The translations under genes were made by a program, and so were the position numbers. From Bin87 sp965220505 (GTDB taxonomy: Bacteria; Chloroflexota; Dehalococcoidia; Lucifugimonadales; UBA3495): a stretch of 64,000 nt of DNA. The DNA lies in contig CBDCQE010000002.1 in NCBI GenBank assembly GCA_965220505.1, positions 1 to 64,000 on the forward strand, read 5' to 3'. A model generated the notes under the pieces. It did no database searches and was not told where the DNA came from. It saw only the letters and a list, made by a program, of their open reading frames with translations. Position 1 is the stretch's first letter, and each line of letters opens with the position of its first letter. This document shows, one piece after another, positions 33,528 through 41,598 of the stretch.

Positions 33528-33638
33528 CGTCAGAAGCAGGATTTTCAGGATTATGGGATTGTCAGGATTGAGACCATTTGGGGTAGTGCGCTCCTAATCT
33601 TGATAATCCTTGAATCCGGCAAATCCTGCTTCTGACAA
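33528..33638. repeat. Family B inverted repeat ahead of a restriction pseudogene
   Basis: CGTCAGAAGCAGGATTTTCA at the left and AAATCCTGCTTCTGACAA at the right. The right arm is read in frame as NPANPASDN into the following ORF, as also happens at the terminase gene. Confidence 0.88.
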
Positions 33639-33645
33639 CGCCTCG

Positions 33646-34155
33646 GACGGCAGCCGGCGCGCCGTTGACCTGACCGCTCTGGACACGTTCATCGAATTCA
33701 AGCGGCGCATCGGCACTGCCGCCAGCGGCGAACCCGACCCCAATAACGTGCGGCAACTGGACGACTACCTGGCGCAGTCGGCGACGCAGAGACGGGTGCG
33801 CATGGGCGTGCTCACCGACGGGAAGCGCTGGGTGTTGCGCTGGCCCGGGGCCGGCGAGGCGCGTTTGACACGGCCCTACGCCTTCACGCCGGACAAGCCG
33901 GACGGGTGGCTGCCGTTGTACGAATGGCTGCGGGACTCTGCGCTGGTGTCGCTGGAAGACGTCGTACCCGACCGGGAGGGCATCGCCGAGCACTCCCTAC
34001 CGAAGTGCTGGAATCGGACTTCTCCGCCTGGCCCATTGAGGTTGGCGGCAATCCGCTGCTGCAAACCCTGGCGCGTCGGGTGGCGCGTTTCCGGTGGGCC
34101 GAGGCGGTGCGGCATTTTCCGGAAGCGGAGGACAACCCTCACCCTCTCCCAGAGG
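33646..34155 (+). pseudogene. Remnant of a type IIG (Eco57I-like) restriction-modification gene
   Basis: The first frame encodes an N-terminal nuclease-like segment: FIEFKRRIG, QLDDYLAQ, RMGVLTDGKRWVLRWPG and DGWLPLYEWLRDSALVSLED. Near 34000 homology jumps to another frame, with TEVLESDFSAWPIEVGGN and LARRVARFRWAEA, a block that lies further along in such proteins. After that it ends. No start codon lies before the repeat, and the methyltransferase and specificity parts are absent. So this is a frameshifted, internally deleted remnant of a protein normally over 1000 residues; the family call is from memory of these motifs. Confidence 0.65.
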
Positions 34156-34192
34156 TAGAGGGAACAAGCGGCGACGCGCCTACCCTACCGGA

Positions 34193-34223
34193 ACGAGATT
34201 GCCGCGCTGCGCTCGCAATGACA
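34193..34223. repeat. Family D element
   Basis: CGAGATTGCCGCGCTGCGCT plus CGCAATGACA, a short dispersed element; related copies at 57451 (inverted) and 23402. Confidence 0.7.
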
Positions 34224-34304
34224 CCAGGAAAGGCTGCCATGATGCCGAGGGTGGTTGCTGTGACCTGCGGGTGGAGCCGGGTACGCGTGCTCGCTCCGTC
34301 CGGT

Positions 34305-34334
34305 TTGACACTCCAAATCGGGGGCGCATACACT
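34305..34334 (+). promoter_or_regulatory. Promoter of the DUF3500 gene
   Basis: TTGACA (34305-34310), 18 bp, TACACT (34329-34334), about 57 bp before the start ATG. It has the same 18-bp spacing as the ilv promoter. Confidence 0.6.
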
Positions 34335-34390
34335 CTGGCAATTCGGTCGGGGCATATCCTGCCGCGACGTTCCATGGAGGATATACCCGC

Positions 34391-35398
34391 ATGACCACTG
34401 CACACACCCACGATCATCCCCACACGCACCCGCAGGCGGCTGCCGAGATGCGCGCGGCGGCGCTGGCGTTGCTGAACAGCCTGGACGCAGCGCAGAAGGC
34501 CGCGATCAGCTACAGCTACCACGACGGCGAGCGAATCTTCTGGTACTACCCGCCGCTGAACCGGCACGGCTTGATGCTGCGGGACATGACCGAGGAGCAG
34601 AGGGGACTGGCCTACGCGCTGATGGCCACCGGCCTCACCGAGGATTCCAACCGGCAGGCCCAGTTGATCATCGAGCACGAGGATGTGCTGGGTCCGCTGG
34701 AGCAGGAAGCAGGCCGCGTGACGTTCCTGCGGGACACGCTGTGGTACGCCTGGACCATCTTCGGCGATCCCGCCAGCGACGTCGAGCCGTGGGGCTGGCG
34801 GGTGGAAGGACACCACGTTTCGCTGCACTACAGCATCTGGGGCGACCGGGTGTTGTCGGTTACGCCGTTCTTCTTCGGAGCCAATCCCGCCGAGGTGCGC
34901 AAGGGACCCAAGGAGGGCCTGCGCATCCTGGGCGCCAGCCAGGACATCGCCCTGGAACTGATGGAAAGCCTGGACGCCGGACAGAAGAGCAAGGCGATCA
35001 TCTACGACGAGGCGCCGGCGGACATCATCACCTTCAACTCCTCCAAGGCATCGCTGCCCAAGGAGGAAGGGTTGGCCGCCACCGCCATGTCGGGCACGCA
35101 GCGCGAGATGCTGATGTCACTGGCCAGCGAGTACGTCACGCGGATTCGCTCCGACCTGGCCGAGGAGAAGCTGAACGCTCTGCGCGGGGGCGGTTTGGAG
35201 AAGATACACCTGGCCTGGGGCGGCCCCGTGGACCGCACCCAGCCGCATTACTACCGGCTACACGGCGGCGACTTCGTGGTGGAGTACGACAACCGGCAGG
35301 ACGGCGCGAACCATATCCACTCGGTGCTGCGCGACGTGAACAACGACTTCGCCGCCGACGTGCTGCGGGACCACCTGCTGCTGTACCACGTGCTGTAA
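34391..35398 (+). CDS. DUF3500 domain-containing protein
   Basis: A 335-residue protein. The His-rich N-terminus (TTAHTHDHPHTHP) may bind metal. The family core follows: MRAAALALLNSLDAAQKAAI, YSYHDGERIFWYYPPLNRHG, LRDMTEEQRGLAYALMATGL, GWRVEGHHVSLHYS and later HLAWGGPVDRTQPHYYRLHG with FVVEYDNRQDGANHIHSVLR. The function of DUF3500 is not established. There is no signal peptide. ATG 34391 is chosen for its GGAGG site at 34376-34380. It is followed after 4 nt by a toxin gene. Confidence 0.9.
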   Translation: MTTAHTHDHPHTHPQAAAEMRAAALALLNSLDAAQKAAISYSYHDGERIFWYYPPLNRHGLMLRDMTEEQRGLAYALMATGLTEDSNRQAQLIIEHEDVLGPLEQEAGRVTFLRDTLWYAWTIFGDPASDVEPWGWRVEGHHVSLHYSIWGDRVLSVTPFFFGANPAEVRKGPKEGLRILGASQDIALELMESLDAGQKSKAIIYDEAPADIITFNSSKASLPKEEGLAATAMSGTQREMLMSLASEYVTRIRSDLAEEKLNALRGGGLEKIHLAWGGPVDRTQPHYYRLHGGDFVVEYDNRQDGANHIHSVLRDVNNDFAADVLRDHLLLYHVL

Positions 35399-35402
35399 AT
35401 CT

Positions 35403-35690
35403 GTGGAAATCCGTGTCACCGACACATATGCCCGGTGGTTCAGGCGACTGCGTGACCGACAGGCACGAAGGATCATCGACGGACGCATCGCCCGGATGAT
35501 GTCTGGCAATCCGGGTGATGTGCGGCCGGTGGGAGGCGGCATATCCGAGATGAGAATTGACTACGGGCCGGGCTACCGCGTGTATTATCTACAACGCGGC
35601 CAGCAGTTGCTAATCCTGCTGGCCGGTGGCGACAAAGACAGTCAAGAACAGGACATTGCGCGAGCGCGCAACCTGGCGCGCCGGTTGTGA
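35403..35690 (+). CDS. RelE/ParE-superfamily toxin (addiction-module killer type)
   Basis: A 95-residue toxin: MEIRVTDTYARWFRRLRDRQ, ARRIIDGRIARMMSGNPGDV, GGGISEMRIDYGPGYRVYYL and LLILLAGGDKDSQEQDI are the family blocks, so the toxin looks complete. It starts at GTG 35403, 4 nt after the DUF3500 stop, suggesting cotranscription. It is paired with the gene 7 nt downstream, which should supply its antitoxin. Confidence 0.86.
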   Translation: MEIRVTDTYARWFRRLRDRQARRIIDGRIARMMSGNPGDVRPVGGGISEMRIDYGPGYRVYYLQRGQQLLILLAGGDKDSQEQDIARARNLARRL

Positions 35691-35697
35691 GGCGACG

Positions 35698-36021
35698 ATG
35701 ACAAGGCTCAAATCATATCCCTGGGATCCGGCAGAGCACATCGCAGATGGTGAGGACGTTATTTGCTATCTTGAAATTGTTTCGCCCGAAGAATACGACC
35801 CGGACGTTACTCCCTTTTTTCTGGACTGCATCGCCCGCTCCAAAGGCGTGGCTGAAATCGCTGGCGTCGTGTTCCACGAGCAGGACGACGGCCGCCGCTC
35901 CATCACCATCACTACCACCAGCGGCGTGGAGGAGACCATCGCCATCGCGCCGGAGGTGAGCCTGGAGAGCGTCCGGCAAGCCCTCACGCCGCGAGATCAG
36001 ACGGCTCCGGTTTCCGGTTAG
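35698..36021 (+). CDS. Antitoxin-like protein with the HTH domain replaced
   Basis: The first ~50 residues match the addiction-module antidote family: SYPWDPAEHIADGEDVICYL, PFFLDCIARSKGVAEIAG. In relatives the next residues form a helix-turn-helix; here they are replaced by VVFHEQDDGRRSITITTTSG and a short tail. So the toxin-facing N-terminus is kept, but the DNA-binding end is gone. It may still neutralise the toxin but not autoregulate. ATG 35698 follows the toxin stop by 7 nt. Confidence 0.65.
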   Translation: MTRLKSYPWDPAEHIADGEDVICYLEIVSPEEYDPDVTPFFLDCIARSKGVAEIAGVVFHEQDDGRRSITITTTSGVEETIAIAPEVSLESVRQALTPRDQTAPVSG

Positions 36022-36128
36022 CGCAACCTAGCACGCCGGCGAGATACGTCCTATAGTCTATGGACATGGCGCTTATACTGTGAGCGGGGGCACGTAAGCG
36101 CGCCAAACTATCCTGGCCGGGAGGCGAG

Positions 36129-36944
36129 ATGTCCGGCAAACAACACTGGCGCATCGCGGCGGCCACCGCCGCAGGAGCTTCCCACCTCAGAGACGATACC
36201 CCCAACCAGGACGCGGTCAGGCACCGGCTGGTGGAGACCGGACGCGGTTCGGTTGTAGTTGTTGCCGTCGCCGACGGGGCCGGCTCGGCCTCTCACTCTG
36301 ACGAGGGTTCCGGAATCGCGGTCGCCACCGCCGTGGATACGGTCGTTCGAGGCATCGAGAGAAAACCGGCGGCGGCCATGCGGGAGCACCTGGCAACGTC
36401 CCTGGTGCGTGACGCCGTCAAGCGGGCCAAGAACGAGGTGATCCGCTACGCCCGGAGGCAAAGCGTCGAACCCCGGGAACTGGCGTCCACGTTGATCGTT
36501 GCCATCGCCAGTGACCGGCTGTTGACCGCAGCGCAGGTGGGCGACGGGGCAGTGGTCGCATTCAACATCGACGGCGGGCTTGCCAGGACCCTGTGCGCGG
36601 CGCACACCGGCGAGTACGCCAACGAGACGACGTTCATCACGTCGCGGACCCGACCGCATCGCATTGCATCGGTAGGTCATGCCGACGGGTCGCGCTACGA
36701 TGCCATGGCGCTGATCACCGACGGGCTGCAGAACCTGGCGTTGCAGATGCCGGAACGCCAGGCATTCATGGGGTTCTGGAACCCGATGCTGAACGACCTG
36801 GCCCACAGCGAGGAACCGGACGCCGTCGCCGGGAGGCTGCACGCCTTCATCAGCGGTGAGCGGGTGCAGTCCCGCACCAGCGACGACGTGACCATCGCCA
36901 TCGCTACCCGATACAGCCCGAATTCGAAGGAGGACGAGCAATGA
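36129..36944 (+). CDS. PP2C-family protein phosphatase
   Basis: A 271-residue soluble Ser/Thr phosphatase, first gene of the operon. All metal motifs are present: TPNQDAV, VVAVADGAGSASHSDEGSGI, QVGDGAVVAF, ALITDGLQNL and TSDDVTIAIA. It probably counteracts the kinase at the end of the operon. A possible -10 TATACT lies at 36074-36079, but no good -35 is seen. Its last 4 nt overlap the start of vWA1 (ATGA), indicating translational coupling. PP2C, vWA and kinase together define TerY-P-like signalling modules. Confidence 0.9.
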   Translation: MSGKQHWRIAAATAAGASHLRDDTPNQDAVRHRLVETGRGSVVVVAVADGAGSASHSDEGSGIAVATAVDTVVRGIERKPAAAMREHLATSLVRDAVKRAKNEVIRYARRQSVEPRELASTLIVAIASDRLLTAAQVGDGAVVAFNIDGGLARTLCAAHTGEYANETTFITSRTRPHRIASVGHADGSRYDAMALITDGLQNLALQMPERQAFMGFWNPMLNDLAHSEEPDAVAGRLHAFISGERVQSRTSDDVTIAIATRYSPNSKEDEQ

Positions 36945-37636
36945 GCATGCAGGACTCGGTTGGCGTGTACGACACCGCGGAGTTCGCCGACAATCCGGAA
37001 GCGCGGTGCTCCATCGTGCTGATTCTGGACGTGTCCGGCTCCATGGGCGGCCTCAAGATGCAGACCGTGAACCAGGCCCTGGTCAAGTTCGGCGAGATCA
37101 TCAAGGAGGACTCCGTTACTGCCCTGCGGGCCGACGTGGCCGTCATCGAGTTCGACCACGAAGCCCGGGTGGTGCAGGACTTCACCAACGGTACGGACTT
37201 CGAGCCGCCGGTATTGTCCGCCAACGGCGGCACCAATTACTCCAAGGCCGTGAACCTAGCGTTGGACATCACCGAAGCCCGCAAGCAGAGCTACCGGGAC
37301 GGCGGCATCGCCTACTACCGCAGCCTGGCCTACTTCCTCAGCGACGGCTACCCAGAGCACGACAATGACGGCGAACTGGCCAGAGCGGCGGACCGCCTGA
37401 AAGCGGCGGAGGATGACCGCGGTATCGCCTTCTTCTGTTTTGGCATCGGGTCGCCGGACTTGCCGGTCGATATGTCGGCACTCAACAACCTCGCTCCCCG
37501 GGCGGCCATTGAGCTGACCAACATGGAGCAACTGGACGGGTCCATACAGTGGCTGTCCCGGTCCGTCGCCGCGGTTTCCCAATCACAGCCCGGCGAAGCC
37601 ATCCGCCTTCCGGAGCCGGACTACCTGGACTTTTAA
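36941..37636 (+). CDS. TerY-like von Willebrand factor A protein, intact MIDAS
   Basis: A 231-residue vWA domain with a complete metal-ion-dependent adhesion site: Asp30-x-Ser32-x-Ser34 in LILDVSGSMGG, Thr98 in GGTNYSKA and Asp135 in YFLSDGYPEH. This resembles TerY proteins. No signal peptide, so cytosolic. It probably acts as a metal-dependent protein-binding scaffold between phosphatase and kinase. It shares about half its residues, position by position, with the next gene, so the two arose by tandem duplication. It overlaps the PP2C gene by 4 nt. Confidence 0.9.
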   Translation: MSMQDSVGVYDTAEFADNPEARCSIVLILDVSGSMGGLKMQTVNQALVKFGEIIKEDSVTALRADVAVIEFDHEARVVQDFTNGTDFEPPVLSANGGTNYSKAVNLALDITEARKQSYRDGGIAYYRSLAYFLSDGYPEHDNDGELARAADRLKAAEDDRGIAFFCFGIGSPDLPVDMSALNNLAPRAAIELTNMEQLDGSIQWLSRSVAAVSQSQPGEAIRLPEPDYLDF

Positions 37637-37654
37637 CCGGAGGAGGACAGAGCA

Positions 37655-38440
37655 ATGTTTACTCGAAACAGCGTCGGCGTGTACGACGCCGCGGAGTTCG
37701 CCGACAACCCGGAAGCGCGATGTCCCATTGTCCTGGTGCTGGACACGTCGATGTACATGGGCGGCCCCAGCGCCACCACTTTGCAGCGCGCGCTGGTGAA
37801 GTTTCGCGACAGCATTCGTGAAGACCCGGTTACCTCGCTGCGCGCGGATCTGGCGGTGGTGACCTTCGATGACGATTTCCGAGTGGTTCAGGATTTCACC
37901 AACGGGCGCGACTTTGAACCGCCAGGGGTTCGAGGTTATTGCTTCGCGTATTACGCGGGAGCTATCAACCTATCGCTGGACATGATTGAGGCCCGCAAGC
38001 AGTTCTATAACGACAACGGCATTGCCTATTACCGCGGCTTGGTATTTTTCCTGGCCGGCGGCGCGCCGAAAGACGGTAGAGGGGACTTGCGCGCGGTGGC
38101 GCAGCGCGTGGCCGAAGCGGAGCGCAACCGCAGCGTCGCGTTCTTTCCTTTCGTGGTCGGCGCCTCGTTTTCGGTGGATGAATACGATTCGGAATACCTG
38201 GACGGACTGGCCGCGTACAACCCGAATTACCTGTCAGACCTGAGCGCGATGAACTCGCGCTGGAACTCGGGGGCCATGCACGCGTTGCGGGAACTATCGC
38301 CAAGAGAGCCGGTGGTACTGACCAACATGGCGCAACTGGAAGGCTCCATTGAGTGGCTGTCCCGGTCCGTGACTGCCGTTTCGCAGTCCCAGCCCGGCGA
38401 AGGCATCCGCCTGCCCGAACAGAACTTCCGGCACTTCTAG
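37655..38440 (+). CDS. Second vWA protein with degenerate MIDAS
   Basis: A 261-residue tandem paralogue of vWA1. Asp30 and Ser32 remain but the site reads DTSMYMGG (Ser34 to Tyr), Thr98 is Ala, and the Asp135 position reads FFLAGGAP (Gly). It also has a ~25-residue insert (EYDSEYLDGLAAYNPNYLSD) before the last strand. Metal binding is unlikely. The frame is intact and the RBS GGAGGAGG is strong, so it is probably expressed and may have a structural role or partner with vWA1. Confidence 0.86.
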   Translation: MFTRNSVGVYDAAEFADNPEARCPIVLVLDTSMYMGGPSATTLQRALVKFRDSIREDPVTSLRADLAVVTFDDDFRVVQDFTNGRDFEPPGVRGYCFAYYAGAINLSLDMIEARKQFYNDNGIAYYRGLVFFLAGGAPKDGRGDLRAVAQRVAEAERNRSVAFFPFVVGASFSVDEYDSEYLDGLAAYNPNYLSDLSAMNSRWNSGAMHALRELSPREPVVLTNMAQLEGSIEWLSRSVTAVSQSQPGEGIRLPEQNFRHF

Positions 38441-38506
38441 GCTGAACGGGTCGGCAAAGGCACGATAGCAGCGCATACATCCGCCGCCGGTGGGGGAGAT
38501 GAGCGT

Positions 38507-39178
38507 ATGCTGGCAATGTTCTCGCCCGGCCCGAAGAGCAGAACCACGGCGGCTTGTCTGGCCATTTTTCTGGGCTGGTCCGGACTCCATAAGTTCTATC
38601 TTGGCTACCGGGACGTTGGGGGCATCCACATTGCGCTGACTGCGGTGGGACCGGTGGTATTTCTGGCCCAATTGACCGCCGGCGACTCCGGCAGCGTCAT
38701 CATCGTCCAGGTCGCGGCGTGGGTAGTCATCCTTTTCGGCTACTGCTACGTCCGCCGGTTTCATTATGGTCACACCATGGCCGAGATAGTCAGCCCCAGC
38801 CGGTTACTGCTCTGGCCCTGGCGACTGATCCAGTACACCTTTCGCATGACCAGGGCGGGGGCCAACATTATGGGTGAGGAAAGAGAGGAGCGGAATCGGC
38901 GCCGACGCCGGCGGCAGCGGGGACGCCGGAGGAATGGCGATGATGACGACGGCGGTTGGCTCTCAATGGGGTGTGTGGTGTTAGTATTGGGCATAGTGCT
39001 GTCTCTGGCTGTTGCCGCGGCCATCGTGGCCTTGTACTACTTCATTTTCTCCTTCGTCGGCTACCTTGCCCTCGCTGCCTCCGTCGTGATTGGTGCGGTT
39101 GAAGGCATCCTCTACTTCAGAAAGACCGACCGCGCGTTTCAGAATGAATACGTGGTCAGCCGGAAGCCGTGGTTCTGA
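38507..39178 (+). CDS. TM2-domain membrane protein
   Basis: The 223-residue protein starts with a TM2 domain: two hydrophobic helices around FLGWSGLHKFYLGYRDVGG. A central polybasic-then-acidic run (RRRRRRQRGRRRNGDDDD) lies in the cytoplasm or nucleoid side, followed by two more membrane helices and a short tail. Its TGA overlaps the kinase ATG by one base. It is likely a membrane anchor or sensor partner for the operon; its precise role is unknown. Confidence 0.8.
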   Translation: MLAMFSPGPKSRTTAACLAIFLGWSGLHKFYLGYRDVGGIHIALTAVGPVVFLAQLTAGDSGSVIIVQVAAWVVILFGYCYVRRFHYGHTMAEIVSPSRLLLWPWRLIQYTFRMTRAGANIMGEEREERNRRRRRRQRGRRRNGDDDDGGWLSMGCVVLVLGIVLSLAVAAAIVALYYFIFSFVGYLALAASVVIGAVEGILYFRKTDRAFQNEYVVSRKPWF

Positions 39179-41460
39179 TGACTACCTCCGGTAATCCTCT
39201 CGCCGGACGCCGCTTCGTGGACGAAGCCGGCAACCCCATCGTGCCGGGCCGCAAGCTGGGCGAGGGCGGCGAGGGCGCGGTGCACCTGGTGGACGGCGAT
39301 ACGGGGTCGGTGCTGAAGATCTGGCATCCGGGCCGAACGCCTCAGGACGCCGACGCGAAGATCCGGCATCTGGTGAACAACCCGGTGGCGCCCGACCTGG
39401 GGGCCACCTGGCACATCACCTGGCCCCAGCGCATGGTCATGGAGAATGGGGTCATCGCCGGCTATACCATGCCCATCCTGAACCCCAACGAGTCATGGGA
39501 ACCCATCGTCGAATACTACAATCGCCGGGCGGCCCAGAGCACCGGCACGGCCCAGGCCCGCGAGATCCAGATTGACGACCGGGTGCGCATGGCACGGAAC
39601 CTGGCCCTGGGGTTCCGCGCCGTTCACGACGCCGGTTACGTCATCGGCGACGTCAACGAGAAGAACGTTGAGGTCAACCGGCAGAACGACATCGCCATGG
39701 TGGACTGCGATTCCTACGGTTTCACCGACGCCGCCAGCGGGCGCACCTTCTCCAACGGCATGGGCCGGCCCGAGTTCCAGGCCCCGGAAGCCCAGAGCGA
39801 CTATAACAACCGCACCCAGGAGCAGGACCTTTTCGGGCTGGCCGTGGTCATCTTTCACCTGCTCACCGGCTACCACCCTTACACCGTCAACAACCAGCCC
39901 AATCACGCGCTGCCCGGCGAGCGGATCAGCAACTGGCTGTTCGCGCCGGCCGGCCGGGGCGTCACCGCCCCGGACCCCTACAACGAAGCCTGGAACGCGC
40001 TGACCGACCAGCAGAAAGAGTTGTTCCTGCGCTGCTTCGACCGGTCTCACCAGGGCGAACCCCGGCCCACGCCGGAAGAGTGGGTGGAAGCCCTGATGGA
40101 GATGCCGAACGCGGCGCCCGCGCCGACCAGACCGGCTCCCTCGCCACCGCCTACCGCGACCATCCCGGCCGCCGCGCCGGCCGGACCGACGCGCCGGCGT
40201 TATTACCGACCTCCCACCTCTACGAGGGACGCCTGGATCTACTGGGTGTCGGCGTTCGCCGGCTACGGGGCATTACTGCCTCTCATGCTCTTCAACCAGT
40301 TCCGGCCTTTCTGGTGGCTGGCGCTGATCCTGGTGGCGGGGGCGCTCTTCTACCTTCCGGTTCGAAAGCTGCTCGAACCTCCGATCACCGGACTGCGCTG
40401 GACCTTGATCAGCGTGGCGTCGTTGGTCAGCTTATGGTTCTTGCTGGGATTGATCGGAGCGGCCTTATCGGTCTGGCCGTGGTGGCTGTGGCTGGGACTA
40501 GGTCTGGGAGCGGCGTTCATCCTCCTGGTCCCGGCCAGAGGACGGCTGGTCGGGTCGCTGCGCAGCCCCAACGCCTGGCAACGCTGGATTGCCATTGGCG
40601 CGGTGTCGCTGCTGGTCCTCTTCATCCTGGTCGGCATGGGCTCAGCGGTCTTCCGGGAGTGGGAGGATTGGCGCTATAGAAGGAGTTTGGAGGCGGCGGC
40701 CAATGCGGCCAGCGCCGACCGCGGCGCGGTTGCGTCGGCGGCCGGAAACGTGGTCAATGCCAGCGCCGGCGGCGGGATCGCTCCGGTTGTCGTCCCCACC
40801 GATACGCCGGAGCCGACGCCGACTGCGGAACCCACGGTTACCGCTCCACCGCCGACGGCCACTACAGCGCCCACCGACACACCCACGCCGGAACCTACGC
40901 CCACATTGCAGCCCACCCCGACGCCAATCCCTACGAACACGCCGGAGCCTACTCCCACGCCATCGCCTACGCTTACTCCTACTCCCATTCCGCCCTCGAC
41001 TCCCACACCGGCGCCACCCGCTACGCAAACGCCGAACCAGTGGCTCATCCAAAACCCGGCTCAAGCCAAAATCACGAATTCGTCGCCCGGAACCCATGTC
41101 CTGCTGCAGGGCTGCTATCTGGGAAACAACACGTCTGCCCGCAAGTTCCGCCTGGCCTCGTGGGACGTTTGGGATCCGAGCCGGTACGGTTCGGAGCTGA
41201 AGTTCGTCAAGATTATTACCAACACCGGCGCGAACCTGCGGCTGGAGCCGGGGGCGTGTTATGAGGCCCGCCTGGTCAAGCAAGTCAACACCGATGAAGA
41301 ATACGTCTGCCTGGACCAGGGCTCTGTTTATCCGCAACAGACCCCGTGTGCCAACCCCCGCGAGAACGAAGTCATACCGACTTTCATACTGTACCCCGAC
41401 AGCGCCGACAACCCGGACGATTTCACGGACAATTTTGTCCGCATCCCTGACCGCAGGTAA
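39178..41460 (+). CDS. Membrane-bound Ser/Thr kinase-like protein with Pro/Thr stalk and external domain
   Basis: A 760-residue protein. Kinase domain, about 20-310: glycine loop GEGGEGAVHLV, Lys47 in LKIW, catalytic loop YVIGDVNEKNVEV (Asp158, Asn163), metal Asp176 in MVDCDSYGF, and RPEFQAPE. The GDVNxxN/DCDS forms are those of kinases found with TerY-like vWA and PP2C genes. Residues 350-495 are a run of membrane helices. About 540-618 is a Pro/Thr repeat stalk (TPEPTPT-type). The last ~140 residues form an external domain with four Cys that I cannot assign to a family. This suggests an outside sensor controlling an inside kinase. The ATG overlaps the TM2 stop. Confidence 0.87.
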   Translation: MTTSGNPLAGRRFVDEAGNPIVPGRKLGEGGEGAVHLVDGDTGSVLKIWHPGRTPQDADAKIRHLVNNPVAPDLGATWHITWPQRMVMENGVIAGYTMPILNPNESWEPIVEYYNRRAAQSTGTAQAREIQIDDRVRMARNLALGFRAVHDAGYVIGDVNEKNVEVNRQNDIAMVDCDSYGFTDAASGRTFSNGMGRPEFQAPEAQSDYNNRTQEQDLFGLAVVIFHLLTGYHPYTVNNQPNHALPGERISNWLFAPAGRGVTAPDPYNEAWNALTDQQKELFLRCFDRSHQGEPRPTPEEWVEALMEMPNAAPAPTRPAPSPPPTATIPAAAPAGPTRRRYYRPPTSTRDAWIYWVSAFAGYGALLPLMLFNQFRPFWWLALILVAGALFYLPVRKLLEPPITGLRWTLISVASLVSLWFLLGLIGAALSVWPWWLWLGLGLGAAFILLVPARGRLVGSLRSPNAWQRWIAIGAVSLLVLFILVGMGSAVFREWEDWRYRRSLEAAANAASADRGAVASAAGNVVNASAGGGIAPVVVPTDTPEPTPTAEPTVTAPPPTATTAPTDTPTPEPTPTLQPTPTPIPTNTPEPTPTPSPTLTPTPIPPSTPTPAPPATQTPNQWLIQNPAQAKITNSSPGTHVLLQGCYLGNNTSARKFRLASWDVWDPSRYGSELKFVKIITNTGANLRLEPGACYEARLVKQVNTDEEYVCLDQGSVYPQQTPCANPRENEVIPTFILYPDSADNPDDFTDNFVRIPDRR

Positions 41461-41515
41461 CAGTACCGGGAATGTCCGATGGGGCGGGGCATCAGGGCGG
41501 GCGTCACGGGCACAA

Positions 41516-41543
41516 TTGCCGATGGTTTGCGATTTGTTATTAT
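41516..41543 (+). promoter_or_regulatory. Possible promoter of glyA
   Basis: TTGCCG, 16 bp, TATTAT, about 55 bp before the glyA start. No riboswitch-like structure was recognised in the 138-bp leader. Confidence 0.35.
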
Positions 41544-41598
41544 GTAGGTACGAAATTCGACGCGGATAGCGTTGACATCTATCAGGAGACAACCACTT

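Noticed and set aside
41461..41598. Glycine or SAM riboswitch upstream of glyA
   Set aside because: I could not find the conserved core of either class in the 138-bp leader.
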